From an uncultured Sphingomonadaceae bacterium (GTDB lineage: Bacteria > Pseudomonadota > Alphaproteobacteria > Sphingomonadales > Sphingomonadaceae): a stretch of 53,457 nucleotides of DNA. Shown here piece after piece: positions 14,939 through 23,332 of this stretch. Each line of letters opens with the position of its first letter. The stretch's first letter is position 1. The notes below the pieces were generated by a model. The model had not been told where the DNA came from. It ran no database searches and saw nothing but the letters and a program-made list of their open reading frames with translations. The stretch lies in assembly GCA_946479505.1 (NCBI GenBank), contig CAMLGC010000015.1, positions 1 through 53,457 of the forward strand. Direction: 5' to 3'. The position numbers were made by a program, and so were the translations under genes.

Positions 14939-17773
14939 TCAGCGCGACGAGAACAGTTTGCGGATGCTGATCCGGATTACCCTTCCTTGCGGATCGAGAT
15001 AATCGGGCTGGTAGCTGATCGGCGTCGCGCCGGCGACGTCGGTGACGCGCTGGCGCGAATCGAACAGGTTGTTGACCGACAGGCTGATCCGCATGCCGCG
15101 CGCCCAATGATGCTTGCGCACGAAATCGCGCTTCGCTCCGAGATCGACGAAGAGGCGCAGGTTGAACTTGGCGAGCGAGGAGAAGTGGAGCGATTCGGGC
15201 GCGCCCGCGGTGCCGGCGTCGACATCGGTCGCGCTCTGCCAATCGGCGCTGAGCCGCGCCCCGAGACCGTTGTTGCTGTAGCCCGCGCGCAGCTCGACCT
15301 CGTGGCGCGGTTGCCCGCCCGAGCTGCCCGAAACGTCGCCGTTGAGGAGGTCCAGCACGGGAAGCCCCGGACGGATCGTGACGCGATCTTCGAGATGCCA
15401 GGTGTGATAGAGCGAGAACTGGATACGGCCGCCACGCTCGCCGCGTCGCCCGAAGCCGCGCCCTCCCCTGCGCCCGCCGCCGCGCCGGCCAGCCCGCTCG
15501 CCGCGCTGCGCCTGTTCGCCGCTCGCCTGTTCGCCGCTTGTCTGTTCCTTGGCCGGTTCATCCTTGCCTTGCGCCTGCTCGGGCGACTCCGGCTGCTCGC
15601 CCTCCTGCGCGCCGCGCCGGCGCCTGCCTGCGCGCGGATCGGGGCCGGTGCCGTTGCGATACGCCTCCATCTCCCGCTGACGCGTCGACTTGATCGGAAG
15701 CGACAGGTTGAAGCCCCAGCGGATCTGCTTGCTCCGGGTGTTCTCGAAATTGATCGGGCGGGTGTCGACGCTGACGAGGCGGCCCGAGCCGTCGCGGACG
15801 AATCGTTCGGGAAACGCCGCCTCGATCGCAGCCGTGACCGCGGGAAAGCCAGAAATCGCATTGTCGGTGCGCGTCGAGACGTAATCGGCGCGCAGGTTGA
15901 AATCGGTGTCGTCGAATGGCCGCAGGTTGAACCCCGCCTTGAAGCGGTGGCGCGCTTCGGCGTTCAACCCCGGATTGCCGCCACCGATCCGCGTAATGTC
16001 GATCGTCTCGCCGCGCACATAATCGAAGATGCGGCTGTTGGGGGTCGAGATGAGCGGATCGCCGAGCTGGTTGGCGGACGGTGCCCGATCCTGATCGGTG
16101 AACGAGATTTGCGCGCGCACCTCTTCGATCGGACGCCAGTTGAGGCCATAATCGAACGTCTTGAGCGTGCCGAAATCGGAGAGATGGTCGACAGCGATGT
16201 TGGCGTTTGCCGACAGGTCCCCAGCCCAGCCGAGAAAATCGCGCCGCTTGCTCGTGATCGGAAGGTCGAGATTGAGGCGGGCGTTGACGATGTCGCGCGC
16301 GATGTCCCCCTCACGCGTGATGCCGTTTCGGAAGGAGCGGCTGCTGAAGTCGTTGGTCTGCGCGCCGATCTTGAGCGAGGTCGAGAGATCGCCCGCGGGG
16401 AGATCGACGAGGTTGCCGTGGAGCAGGGCATCGGCACCCGCGGTGCTGGAGGTCGAGGAGGCGTTGTTGCCCGCGATCGGCGCGATCAACGGCGGCACGA
16501 GCGGGCCGAAGGGGTTGACCTCGGGATCGTTCGCAGCGAGCGCCGCTTCGAGCCCCGCAGCGTCGAGCCCGAGATCAGTGAACGACTTGCTGTCGACGCG
16601 ATCGTAATTGCCGGTGACCGTCCAGCGCCAGTTGGTGTCGATCGAGCCGTTGAGCGTCAGCCCAGCATGGCTGGTGACCGACTTGCTCGACTGTTGCAGC
16701 GGCGCGCCCGCGACATAGCGGTTGAGCACCACGTCTCGCGAGAAGGGCGAGAAAGGATTGCCTTCGGGGAGAACCGCGCTGATCCCCGGCAGCCCGAGAT
16801 CCGAGACGCTGTCGTTATATTCGAGGCTGGTGTTGATCGTCGCCTGAATATCATCCGAAAGCGACCGGGCGAGCACCGCATTCGCCTCGAACTGGCGGCT
16901 TTCGGGAAGCAGCGTGCGGTAGCGGCCGAGATCGGTGACGTTCGCGCGGTTCGCGGTGGCGGCGAAATCGCCGAGGCTGGGGATGCCCCCCGCGGCCGAT
17001 GCGGGAACGCCCGCGATCGTCACCGGCTCGCCGGCGGCGGCGGAGAGCGCCGGATCGATGTCGGCGTATCCCGGGGCGGCGGTGATGTTGCCGGCCAGGT
17101 CGAACGGATCGTCGCTCGGTTCGCCGATGATGTCGCGCTCGCTTTCGAGCAGCTTCGAGCTCTGCTCATATTCCAGATTGAGGTTGAAACGGCCGTTGGG
17201 GTTGATCGTGACGAGGCCGAGTTCGACCTCGGGATTGGTGCGTCCGCCGGCGGTCGCGATCCGATCGGTGAGCTCGACCGTCGCCGAGCGGAAATGATCG
17301 CGCAGCACGATGTTCACGACGCGCTGGTCGGCGGAATAGCCGTAGGTGAGCGCAACCTCCTCGGGCAGGATGTCGACGCGCAGGATCGCCTCGGTGGGAA
17401 GATCGCGGATCTCGCGAAAGCCCGAGATCCGCCGCCCGTTGAGCAGCACCACAGGCCGCCCGCCGCTCGCGCTCTGTGTCTGCGGCGCGAGCTCGTCGAG
17501 CAGGTCCGATACCGAACTGACGCCATAGGCGCGGATGTCGGCGGGATCGAGCTGCTGGTCGGGCGGGATGTCGCCGATCACCATACCCGGTTCGCGCTCG
17601 GCGCGGACGACGATCGTCGGCACGTCCTGCGTGCCCCCGTCATCGGCCGCGTCGAGCACCTGTTCCGGGTCAGCCTGCGCCGCAGGATCGCTCTCGCTCG
17701 TCACCTGCTGCGCATGGGCATTCAGCGGAAACACACTCAAGGCAACGCCCGCCGCCAGAACACCCACACGCAT
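14939..17773 (-). CDS. TonB-dependent receptor with a low-complexity extracellular loop
   Basis: 944-aa outer-membrane receptor. Signal peptide 1-22 (LSVFPLNAHAQ), N-terminal plug with VSSVSDLLDELAPQTQSASG, PVVLLNGRRISGFREI and ILRVDILPEEVALTYGY, then a 22-strand-type barrel ending in an aromatic/basic C-terminus (RVIRISIRKLFSSR). It imports ligand with energy from TonB-ExbBD; given its GH3/GH9 partners the ligand is likely a beta-linked oligosaccharide. Residues about 708-783 are an unusual Arg/Gly/Glu/Gln-rich stretch with RRGGGRRGGRG-like repeats, in a barrel loop. GAGTGAGG lies before ATG 17773. First gene of the glycan operon, divergent from the MFS gene. Confidence 0.88.
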   Translation of the reverse strand: MRVGVLAAGVALSVFPLNAHAQQVTSESDPAAQADPEQVLDAADDGGTQDVPTIVVRAEREPGMVIGDIPPDQQLDPADIRAYGVSSVSDLLDELAPQTQSASGGRPVVLLNGRRISGFREIRDLPTEAILRVDILPEEVALTYGYSADQRVVNIVLRDHFRSATVELTDRIATAGGRTNPEVELGLVTINPNGRFNLNLEYEQSSKLLESERDIIGEPSDDPFDLAGNITAAPGYADIDPALSAAAGEPVTIAGVPASAAGGIPSLGDFAATANRANVTDLGRYRTLLPESRQFEANAVLARSLSDDIQATINTSLEYNDSVSDLGLPGISAVLPEGNPFSPFSRDVVLNRYVAGAPLQQSSKSVTSHAGLTLNGSIDTNWRWTVTGNYDRVDSKSFTDLGLDAAGLEAALAANDPEVNPFGPLVPPLIAPIAGNNASSTSSTAGADALLHGNLVDLPAGDLSTSLKIGAQTNDFSSRSFRNGITREGDIARDIVNARLNLDLPITSKRRDFLGWAGDLSANANIAVDHLSDFGTLKTFDYGLNWRPIEEVRAQISFTDQDRAPSANQLGDPLISTPNSRIFDYVRGETIDITRIGGGNPGLNAEARHRFKAGFNLRPFDDTDFNLRADYVSTRTDNAISGFPAVTAAIEAAFPERFVRDGSGRLVSVDTRPINFENTRSKQIRWGFNLSLPIKSTRQREMEAYRNGTGPDPRAGRRRRGAQEGEQPESPEQAQGKDEPAKEQTSGEQASGEQAQRGERAGRRGGGRRGGRGFGRRGERGGRIQFSLYHTWHLEDRVTIRPGLPVLDLLNGDVSGSSGGQPRHEVELRAGYSNNGLGARLSADWQSATDVDAGTAGAPESLHFSSLAKFNLRLFVDLGAKRDFVRKHHWARGMRISLSVNNLFDSRQRVTDVAGATPISYQPDYLDPQGRVIRISIRKLFSSR

Positions 17774-17916
17774 CGGAACCTCACTCTACAACTCAACTCG
17801 CCTAGGCTGATAACGTCGAATTGTCGCAAGATTGTCCCAGCCGGGGCGCGGGTCGCGAGTTTCTTCACAAAAGTCGCGTTTCTTTTTCCGATGGGCGACG
17901 CGAGCAGACGGAGTAA

Positions 17917-17928
17917 GGTAGCGCTCTC
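17917..17928. promoter_or_regulatory. LacI-type operator candidate upstream of the MFS gene
   Basis: GGTAGCGCTCTC matches the left half and core of TGGTAGCGCTACCA, ending 21 bp before the GTG start of the permease. It is weaker than the site at 14915 because the right half is degenerate. It lies in the 176-bp divergent region between receptor and permease. Confidence 0.35.
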
Positions 17929-17949
17929 AGGAAGCGGGGGAGAATTGGC

Positions 17950-19222
17950 GTGGAGGGAATCGGCAAGGCGACGACCCGGCGCGTGATGGCGCGGCTCGTG
18001 CCGCTGCTCGGGCTCATCTACATGGTCGCCTATATCGACCGTCAGAACGTCGCGTATGCCAAGCTCCAGATGGTCGGCGCGCTGGGCCTGAGCGAAGCGG
18101 CCTACGGATTGGGCGCGGGGCTCTTCTTCCTCGGCTATTTCCTGTTCGAGGTCCCCTCCAACCTATTGCTCGAACGTGTCGGCGCACGCGCGTGGTTCGC
18201 GCGGATCATGGCAAGCTGGGGCGCGGTGACGGTGGCGCTCGCCTTCGCCAAGAGCGCGACCGCCTTCTACATCCTGCGTTTCCTGCTGGGGGGTGGCCGA
18301 GGCGGGCTTCTTCCCCGGCGTGCTCTACGTGCTGACATTGTGGTTCCCCCAAGAGCATCGCGCGCGCGCGGTCGGCGCGTTCATGCTGTCGAGCGCGGTC
18401 GCCAACGCGATCGGCGCGGGCGTTGGCGGGCTGCTGCTCGATGCCGACGGCACGCTCGGACTTGCGGGGTGGCAATGGGTTTTCCTCGCGACCGGGGTGC
18501 CAGCGATCCTGCTCGCACCCGTCGTGCTCGTGCTGCTGCCGCGCGGCCCTGGCGAGGCGCGCTGGCTGACGGCCGAGCAAAAGGCATGGCTGGCGTGCGC
18601 GCTCGAGCAATCGGCCGAAGGTGTCACGAACGAGGGCAATGCGCTGCGCACGTTGGCCGATCGCCGCGTGCTGCTGCTCTGCCTGGCGTATATCGGTTTT
18701 CCGTTGGCGGCCTATGGCCTGAGCTATTGGCTGCCGACGATCGTCGCGGGGTTCGGCGTGTCGAACACCGTCAACGGCCTGCTCAACATCATTCCGTGGG
18801 CGCTCGTCGCGCTGGCGCTGTGGGGGGTGCCGCGCCATGCCGCACGCTATCGGAACCAGACGTGGCACGCGGTCGGCCCGGCATTGCTCGGCGCGCTGTT
18901 CCTGGTGGTGAGCGTCGTGGTGCCCGGCGCGGTCCTCAAGTTCGCGGCGCTTTCGATTGCGGCCGCGGCCATCTTCGCGGGTCAGCCGGTCTTCTGGACG
19001 CTGCCGCCGCGCTTCCTGACCGGCGCGCGCGCAGCCGCGGGGTTCGCTGCGATCAATTCGGTGGGAAATCTGGGCGGGCTGATCGCCCAGACCACGGTGC
19101 CTGCGATCCATGACTGGACGGGGAGCAATCTCGCGCCGATGCTGTTCCTCGCGGTGTGCCTGGCGGCGGCGGGGCTCGGCGTGCTCGCGATCGAACGGCG
19201 ATTACCCAGGCGCGCGGACTAG
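17950..19222 (+). pseudogene. MFS permease (phthalate permease/ACS-like) interrupted by a +1 frameshift
   Basis: Two adjacent frames together encode one 12-helix major facilitator. The first (GTG 17950, after GGGGGAGAATTGGC) gives YMVAYIDRQNVAYAKLQM and helices 1-3 up to YILRFLLG; the second (from 18293) continues with VAEAGFFPGVLYVLTLWFP and runs to RRLPRRAD. The switch falls exactly in a run of six G (18288-18293); with five G the reading would be LLGVAEAGFF without a break, giving about 424 residues, the usual family size. So this is either a real frameshift inactivating the permease or a homopolymer sequencing error. ACS-type carriers bring in sugar acids or small organic anions; here it would take up products of the glycan locus. 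Confidence 0.8.
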
Positions 19223-19262
19223 GCGACGCGCGTCCCGGTCGGGATCGCCCGGCGCGACGACC

Positions 19263-20303
19263 TTATGCGTGCCATCCGTTGATGCGCAGCGGCAGGCGGA
19301 GGACGCGATCCGACGCGGTCATGAACAATGTCCGCCCGGCCTCGCCGAAGCAGCAATTGGCGATCGCGCGCCCATCCGAGATCAGCCCGAGCGGCTCGGC
19401 CTCGGGGGTCATCACCAGCAATCCGCCCGGCGCCGAGCAGAAGAGCGTGCCGTCGGCGGCGACCTTCATCCCGTCCGGCAGGCCGGGCGCGCCGTTCGCC
19501 TGCATCGGTTTCGCGTCGAGCAGCACGCGCCGGTCGCGTACGTCGCCCTTGGCATCGAGCGCATAGGCCATGATCCGCGGCGCCGCCTCGTCGGAGACCG
19601 AGACGTAGAGCGTGCGCTCGTCGGGCGAGAGCGCGATGCCATTGGGGCGCGTCAGCGTGCCGTCGAGCAGCACCGCTTCTCCGCCCGGCGTCCAGCGATA
19701 GACGCCGTTTTGCTTGAGCTCCCTGAGCGGCGAGGCATCGCCGTCGACAAGGCCATAGGGCGGATCGGTGAAGTAGATTGCGCCCGAGCGGGCGATATGG
19801 AGATCGTTGGGGCTGTTGAAGCGCTTGCCGCGATAGCGATCGACCAGCGTCGTCTTGCGCTTGCTCGCGAGATCGAGCGCGGTGATCGCGCGCATGCCGC
19901 TGTCGGCGATCCGCAGCCGTCCGTCGGCCCCAAGCGCGAGGCCGTTCGCCCCGGGCTCGCGGATCAGCTTCGGATCGGTGTTCGCGGCGCCCGAGGGGCG
20001 AAGGAACGGCGCCGCGCCCGCGCCGGCGCGCCAGCGACGGATGAGATTGGCGGGCGGATCGGAGAAGAACAGCGCGCGCTCGGCCGGCACCCAGACGGGG
20101 CCTTCGGCCCATTGGACGCCGGTTGCGATCGTCTCGATCGATGCCTCGGGCGCCATCACCCGATCGAGCGCCGACGACAGCCGACGGATCGCCGGCGCCG
20201 CCCAGGCCGCGGCCGGAGCGATCAGAGAGGCCGCCGCGCCCCCAAGCAGCGCCCGGCGGCCGATGCGAGACCCCGATGCGGAGATACTCTCGGGCGGTTC
20301 CAT
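19263..20303 (-). CDS. SMP-30/gluconolactonase-like protein with Tat-type signal
   Basis: 346 aa from ATG 20303, preceded by GAGGGAGAGAGGC; the longer opening to 20351 lacks a ribosome site. The N-terminus has a twin-arginine-like leader (RIGRRALLGGAAASLIAPAA), so a folded, metal-bearing periplasmic enzyme is expected. The six-bladed propeller carries the family metal ligands in WAEGPVW, NSPNDLHI and RPNGIALSPDERTLYVS. SMP-30 enzymes use Ca or Zn to hydrolyse aldonolactones such as gluconolactone. It is convergent with the MFS gene, 40 bp apart, and fits oxidation of sugars released by the GH enzymes. A different lactone or phosphotriester substrate is possible. Confidence 0.82.
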   Translation of the reverse strand: MEPPESISASGSRIGRRALLGGAAASLIAPAAAWAAPAIRRLSSALDRVMAPEASIETIATGVQWAEGPVWVPAERALFFSDPPANLIRRWRAGAGAAPFLRPSGAANTDPKLIREPGANGLALGADGRLRIADSGMRAITALDLASKRKTTLVDRYRGKRFNSPNDLHIARSGAIYFTDPPYGLVDGDASPLRELKQNGVYRWTPGGEAVLLDGTLTRPNGIALSPDERTLYVSVSDEAAPRIMAYALDAKGDVRDRRVLLDAKPMQANGAPGLPDGMKVAADGTLFCSAPGGLLVMTPEAEPLGLISDGRAIANCCFGEAGRTLFMTASDRVLRLPLRINGWHA

Positions 20304-20370
20304 GCCTCTCTCCCTCGCTTCGCATGTCGATGATCGCGCGTGCGCCGGCACGGGCTACCCGCAACAGAAA

Positions 20371-20399
20371 AGGGGCCCCGGCGCTGTGCCGAGGCCCCT
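20371..20399 (-). terminator. Rho-independent terminator of the type I secretion substrate genes
   Basis: Stem AGGGGCC-C-CGGC pairs with GCCG-A-GGCCCCT around a GCTGT loop. On the minus strand it is followed by TTTTCTGTT, 41 bp past the stop of the RTX gene; the plus strand also has GTTCTTTA after the stem, so it may work both ways. Confidence 0.75.
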
Positions 20400-20440
20400 G
20401 TTCTTTATCGCTCGGCGGATCGTGAGACCCGCCGGATCGA

Positions 20441-23287
20441 TCAGGCCACGAGGCCCAGCGACGTCGCGGTATCGCCATCGAGCATCAGATGATCGACGTT
20501 GATGGTCCCGTTGAGCTCCACCAGATCGGTGAAGGTCGCCGCAGTGCCGCCGGTATCGTCGACAACACCGACATAGGTGTTGCCCTGATACTCGAAGCCG
20601 AGGACGCCGCTATTGTCGGCCGAGTCGGTGTCGAGCTCCTGCGTGATCGCCTGCAGCGCTGCGAACAGCGAGCCCTCGCTTTCGATGCCGGTGTCGAGGA
20701 CCGTGCCGTCCTGCACGAAGCCATCCTCGATGCCGATGACACTGGTATCAGCGATACCGGTGCCGAAATCGAGCGCGTCGTAACCGGCGTTGAACTCGCC
20801 GTCGGCATCAAGCGTACCCAGATCGAAGCCCGAGACCTCGTCATAGGCAAGACGCGGAGCTTCGCCGGCGTTGACGATGACGAGGTCATGGTCGCCGTCA
20901 AGGCCCAGGCTGATCGTGTCGTGACCCGTGCCGGAATTGGCGCCGCCATTGATCACGTCTTCGCCCGTGCCCGCCGTGATGGTGTCGTTACCGGCACCGC
21001 CATTGAGCGTATCGTTGTCGGCACCACCGTCCATCGTATCGTTGCCAGCACCGCCGCCGATCGTGTCGTCGCCGGCGTTGCCGACGAGCGTGAGATCATT
21101 GCCGGCACCGCCGTCGATCGTGTCGTCGCCCGAACCACCCGTCAGGCTGTCCGCGCCGGCGCCACCGATCAGGTGGAGATCGCCGGTCACCGCAGCGCCG
21201 TTGACCGTCAGCGTCTCGTTGCCCGTGGTGTCGTCACCACCACCCGCTGCGCCGTCGGCACCGTAGCTGGTGATGACGCCCGAACGAAGCGCCGAACCGT
21301 CGACCGTGAGGCCGTCATCGCCGACATTCGCGTCCTGCAGCGTGAGCGTATAGCTCTGCGCAGTCCCCGCCGTGGCTCCGGCAGCCTCGCCGGCATCAAC
21401 CGTAACGGTCTCGAAGTTCTCGAAGCCCGCGCCGAACGCCAGACCGGCGCTATAGTCGCCGTCCAGGTTGAGCGTATCGCTGCCGTCGCCGCCGTCGAGA
21501 ACGGTGGCGCCGGAGATCAGATCGGCGCCATTGACGACGTCGTCCCCGCTGCCGAGCGCCACGGTACCAACCGAAGCACCCATCAGGTTGACCGTCAGAT
21601 CCGATTCGTAGTCGGCCGCATCGAGATCCTGATCGCCGAGATCGACAACCCGGATGCCCGTGTCATCAGCGTTCTCGCCGAGCGTCACGTCGCCGGTCGA
21701 ACCCGTCACATCCAGCGCCTCGATACCAGCCTTGTCCTCGAACATGGCATCGGTGATCGCGGTCGCACCGTTGAGCACGACGGTGTCGGTGCCCGTGGTG
21801 CCGTTGTCGCTGAGCGCCTCCTTGGCGACGAACTCGCCGGCGCCGTAGATGTAGGTGTCCGAGCCCTGGCCGCCCTGGAGAACGTCAATGCCCGCACCGC
21901 CGGTGAGCGTATCGTCGCCGAGGCCGCCGGTGAACGTATCCTTGCCAGCGCCGCCGAGGAAGGTGTCGCCACCCGCGCCGCCAGTGGCGTTCACCGCCTG
22001 ATCGGCACCAAGCGCCGACGCATTGACCGTCAGCGTCTCGTCGGTCGTGTTGTCGGCATCCGCACCGGTGCCGCCCACGGCATCGTCGTCGCCGAGATCG
22101 TCGATCACATCGCTGCGCAGCGCGCTGCCGTCGATGTTGAGCGTGTCGCCGGCATCGACCGAGGCCGGATCGACCCGAATGCTGTAGCTCTGGGCGTATC
22201 CGGCTTCGTCACCCGCAGTGGCATCAACCGTCGCATCGGTTCCAGCGCGAACGACGATGTTCTCGACGTTCCGGGTGTTGGCGGTGTCGAAGAACTCCGT
22301 CAACGTACCCGGGGTGATCTCAACGCCCGCTTCCTCGTTGCGGCCGAGCTCAATCGTGTCGTCGCCCTGGCCGCCATTGATGGTTGCACTGAAGAGATTG
22401 GCGATGTCGCCCTCGATCAGCGTATCGTCGCCGTCGCCGACTTCGATGTTCCCGCTGTCGAAGAACGCCGTCGTCACGGTGTCGTCACCCGAACCCGTGA
22501 AGATATTGCCCGATGCGGTGACGTCGAGATCAGCCGAGTAGGTCGACGCATCGATCGTCGAGCCCAAGGGAGCCTCGCTCATGTCGACCGTGCGAATGCC
22601 CGCCGCTTCCGCATTATCGCCCAGCGTCACCCGGGAATAATTCGTGTTGAGCGCCTCGACATTCTGCACATGCGAGAAGTCGGAATCGCTCAGGAAGGTG
22701 GAGGCGGCGCCACCCGTATAGGCGTTGGTCAGCGTGATCGTATCGACGCCGGCGCCGCCGTCGACGAAATCGGTCGACGAGAGCAGCTTGCCCGGCTCGT
22801 TGACGTTCTGAACGCCGTTGATGCGATCGTCGCCTTCACCCGCGATGACGGTGTCCGCGCCCGTGCTGAGCTCGAACGCCTCGGGGGGAGGAGGCTCGTT
22901 GCCGCCGCCGCCGTTGCTGCCGCCCTCGACGGGCTCCGCGGTGGCGGTGATGACCTGATCGCCGATCACGACGTCGCCGCCAACGACACCAACGTCGAAT
23001 GTGCCGTCATCGAACGTGACCTCGGTCGTGCCGTTCGGGCTGACCGGGAGCGTGATCGAGGTGCCGGCCGCATCGGTGAACACCACGGTCGAACCATCGC
23101 GAACGACCGTGAAGTCGGCCGCATCGCCTTCGAGGTTGATCGTGTCGCCGCCCTGCTCGAAGCCGGTCAGCAGCGTGACGTCCGCGCCCGAAAGGATCGT
23201 AACTTCTTCGTGGCCTTCCGGCGTACCGAAGACCTGAATGGTGCCCGAAGCGGTACCCGCCTCATTATTGAGCTTCAGTTGTGCCAT
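20441..23287 (-). CDS. Large RTX-repeat surface protein, probable type I secretion substrate
   Basis: 948-aa acidic protein with almost no Cys and no Sec signal. N-terminal domain 1-120 (GFEQGGDTINLEGDAADFTVV), a Gly/Pro linker (121-137), then two long similar modules (about 186-475 and 500-780). Each has TLGDNA/TLGENA, an LNIDGSALRS/LTVDGSALRS segment and Ca-binding nonapeptides (GGAGNDTMDGGADNDTLNGG). The C-terminal 100 residues (FEYQGNTYVGVVDDTGG, ending SLGLVA) look like a type I secretion signal region. Calcium would fold the repeats outside the cell, as in S-layer or adhesin proteins. GGGGAG precedes the ATG. Gene order behind two secretion sets supports export by them; S-layer versus adhesin cannot be settled. 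Confidence 0.85.
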   Translation of the reverse strand: MAQLKLNNEAGTASGTIQVFGTPEGHEEVTILSGADVTLLTGFEQGGDTINLEGDAADFTVVRDGSTVVFTDAAGTSITLPVSPNGTTEVTFDDGTFDVGVVGGDVVIGDQVITATAEPVEGGSNGGGGNEPPPPEAFELSTGADTVIAGEGDDRINGVQNVNEPGKLLSSTDFVDGGAGVDTITLTNAYTGGAASTFLSDSDFSHVQNVEALNTNYSRVTLGDNAEAAGIRTVDMSEAPLGSTIDASTYSADLDVTASGNIFTGSGDDTVTTAFFDSGNIEVGDGDDTLIEGDIANLFSATINGGQGDDTIELGRNEEAGVEITPGTLTEFFDTANTRNVENIVVRAGTDATVDATAGDEAGYAQSYSIRVDPASVDAGDTLNIDGSALRSDVIDDLGDDDAVGGTGADADNTTDETLTVNASALGADQAVNATGGAGGDTFLGGAGKDTFTGGLGDDTLTGGAGIDVLQGGQGSDTYIYGAGEFVAKEALSDNGTTGTDTVVLNGATAITDAMFEDKAGIEALDVTGSTGDVTLGENADDTGIRVVDLGDQDLDAADYESDLTVNLMGASVGTVALGSGDDVVNGADLISGATVLDGGDGSDTLNLDGDYSAGLAFGAGFENFETVTVDAGEAAGATAGTAQSYTLTLQDANVGDDGLTVDGSALRSGVITSYGADGAAGGGDDTTGNETLTVNGAAVTGDLHLIGGAGADSLTGGSGDDTIDGGAGNDLTLVGNAGDDTIGGGAGNDTMDGGADNDTLNGGAGNDTITAGTGEDVINGGANSGTGHDTISLGLDGDHDLVIVNAGEAPRLAYDEVSGFDLGTLDADGEFNAGYDALDFGTGIADTSVIGIEDGFVQDGTVLDTGIESEGSLFAALQAITQELDTDSADNSGVLGFEYQGNTYVGVVDDTGGTAATFTDLVELNGTINVDHLMLDGDTATSLGLVA

Positions 23288-23332
23288 TAAATCTACTCCC
23301 CAGAAATACTAACGTTCCGCATCAGACATAAA

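Noticed and set aside
14987..17986. 999-aa open frame on the plus strand opposite the TonB receptor
   Set aside because: Pure antisense shadow caused by high GC; rich in Arg/Ala/Asp with no domain, while the minus strand encodes a clear receptor.
19223..19262. Terminator between the permease and SMP-30 genes
   Set aside because: Only a five-pair stem (TCCCG/CGGGA) without a T-run.
20900..21150. CRISPR-like periodic repeats
   Set aside because: The periodicity comes from 27-nt codons of the RTX nonapeptides, in frame and imperfect, with no spacers.
20489..23290. 933-aa open frame opposite the RTX protein
   Set aside because: Mirror of repetitive GC-rich codons; it lacks a start signal and coherent composition.
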